This document shows positions 63,660-64,000 of a DNA stretch of 64,000 nucleotides, one piece after another (position 1 is the stretch's first letter; each line of letters starts with the position of its first letter). Made by a program: the position numbers and the translations under genes. Origin of the DNA: Agapanthus africanus (lineage: Eukaryota > Streptophyta > Magnoliopsida > Asparagales > Amaryllidaceae); assembly GCA_030015575.1 (NCBI GenBank), contig JASDDO010000026.1:75292530-75356529 (forward strand), in the 5' to 3' direction. The notes beneath the pieces were generated by a model. It was not told where the DNA came from. It saw only the letters and a program-made list of their open reading frames with translations, and ran no database searches.

Positions 63660-64000
63660 ATGTGATTGTTACGAAAAATCGTGTTTTTAGTTTAACCGCA
63701 ATCAATAACGGTGTCGCACGTAGCTAGACCGAGATGAGTACGGGTCGTCCTCTGGGAAACGTGGAACCTTTTAATTTTACTTTAGATGTTGAAAAGGAGA
63801 AAGAAATAAGAATGGTTGTAGGATGGTTTCTAGATCTACGTTTAATAAGAATGTAAATATAGATCTAGAATAGTTTAAAGATGTGATTAATTATAATAAG
63901 AAGGGCTTGTAGGGTTCGTTAGGATTTAGTAGTTATGAATGATTAATTAAAGTTACCCTTTTTATCCATTAATAGATTTAGAACTAGAACGACGGCGATG
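63660..64000 (-). mobile_element. Diverged Athila-like LTR, cut by window end
   Basis: ACCGCAATCAATAACGGTGT and the following TAGC, GTCGTCC and GGGAAA words align with 57948-58020 in the same orientation, so a minus-strand Athila relative sits in the intron. Confidence 0.7.

Overview
The window is nuclear DNA of a flowering plant. The evidence is deeply nested LTR retrotransposons with plant-type primer sites and LTR termini, plus two host genes with plant-type introns near the right end. I cannot name the species. Nearly all of 1-60 kb is mobile DNA; host genes occupy only about 60.7-63 kb.

Layout. (1) 1-17108: a 5'-truncated copy (A) of a long gag-only LTR element, called family A here. 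Its 3' LTR is split by a decayed Ty1/copia element (7068-15734). (2) 17109-18804: fragments of a Del/Tekay-like LTR and of a copia LTR. (3) 18805-36530: a minus-strand Tekay-like LTR followed by a chromovirus integrase tail, interrupted by a full-length family A element (copy B, 19789-33495) with matching AACAT target duplications. (4) 36531-38849: no recognisable gene. (5) 38850-60534: a block bounded by a ~240 bp direct repeat. It holds an intron-containing 'putative gypsy-type transposon' pseudogene (40.5-47.6 kb) broken by two solo LTRs with intact target duplications, a family-A-like solo LTR on the minus strand, and inside that LTR a minus-strand Athila-like element (50526-59639) with gag and protease but no reverse transcriptase. 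(6) 60.7-61.06 kb, minus strand: two exons of a mitochondrial ribosomal protein mL41 gene. (7) 62.44 kb onward, plus strand: the first two exons of a UBA/ESCRT-related gene, with another Athila-like LTR in a later intron.

How the parts relate. Family A and the Athila-like element carry structural genes but no polymerase or integrase, so both look non-autonomous (TR-GAG type). Both family A copies keep an intact 168-codon antisense ORF with its own TATA box and a splice acceptor just before the ATG, although their gag genes are decaying.

Most unusual signal. Several unrelated elements contain sets of small hairpins in which the loop is nearly constant while both arms change together: GATCCTYACGA loops in family A, ATGNGAT cores throughout the copia element, TTGACCTCTGTCAA cores in the copia interior, and CAGGAAACTA loops near 48 kb. 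The Athila-like element also contains a full-length captured tRNA-Asp with a CCA-equivalent end beside its primer-binding site. All counts and alignments were made by eye.
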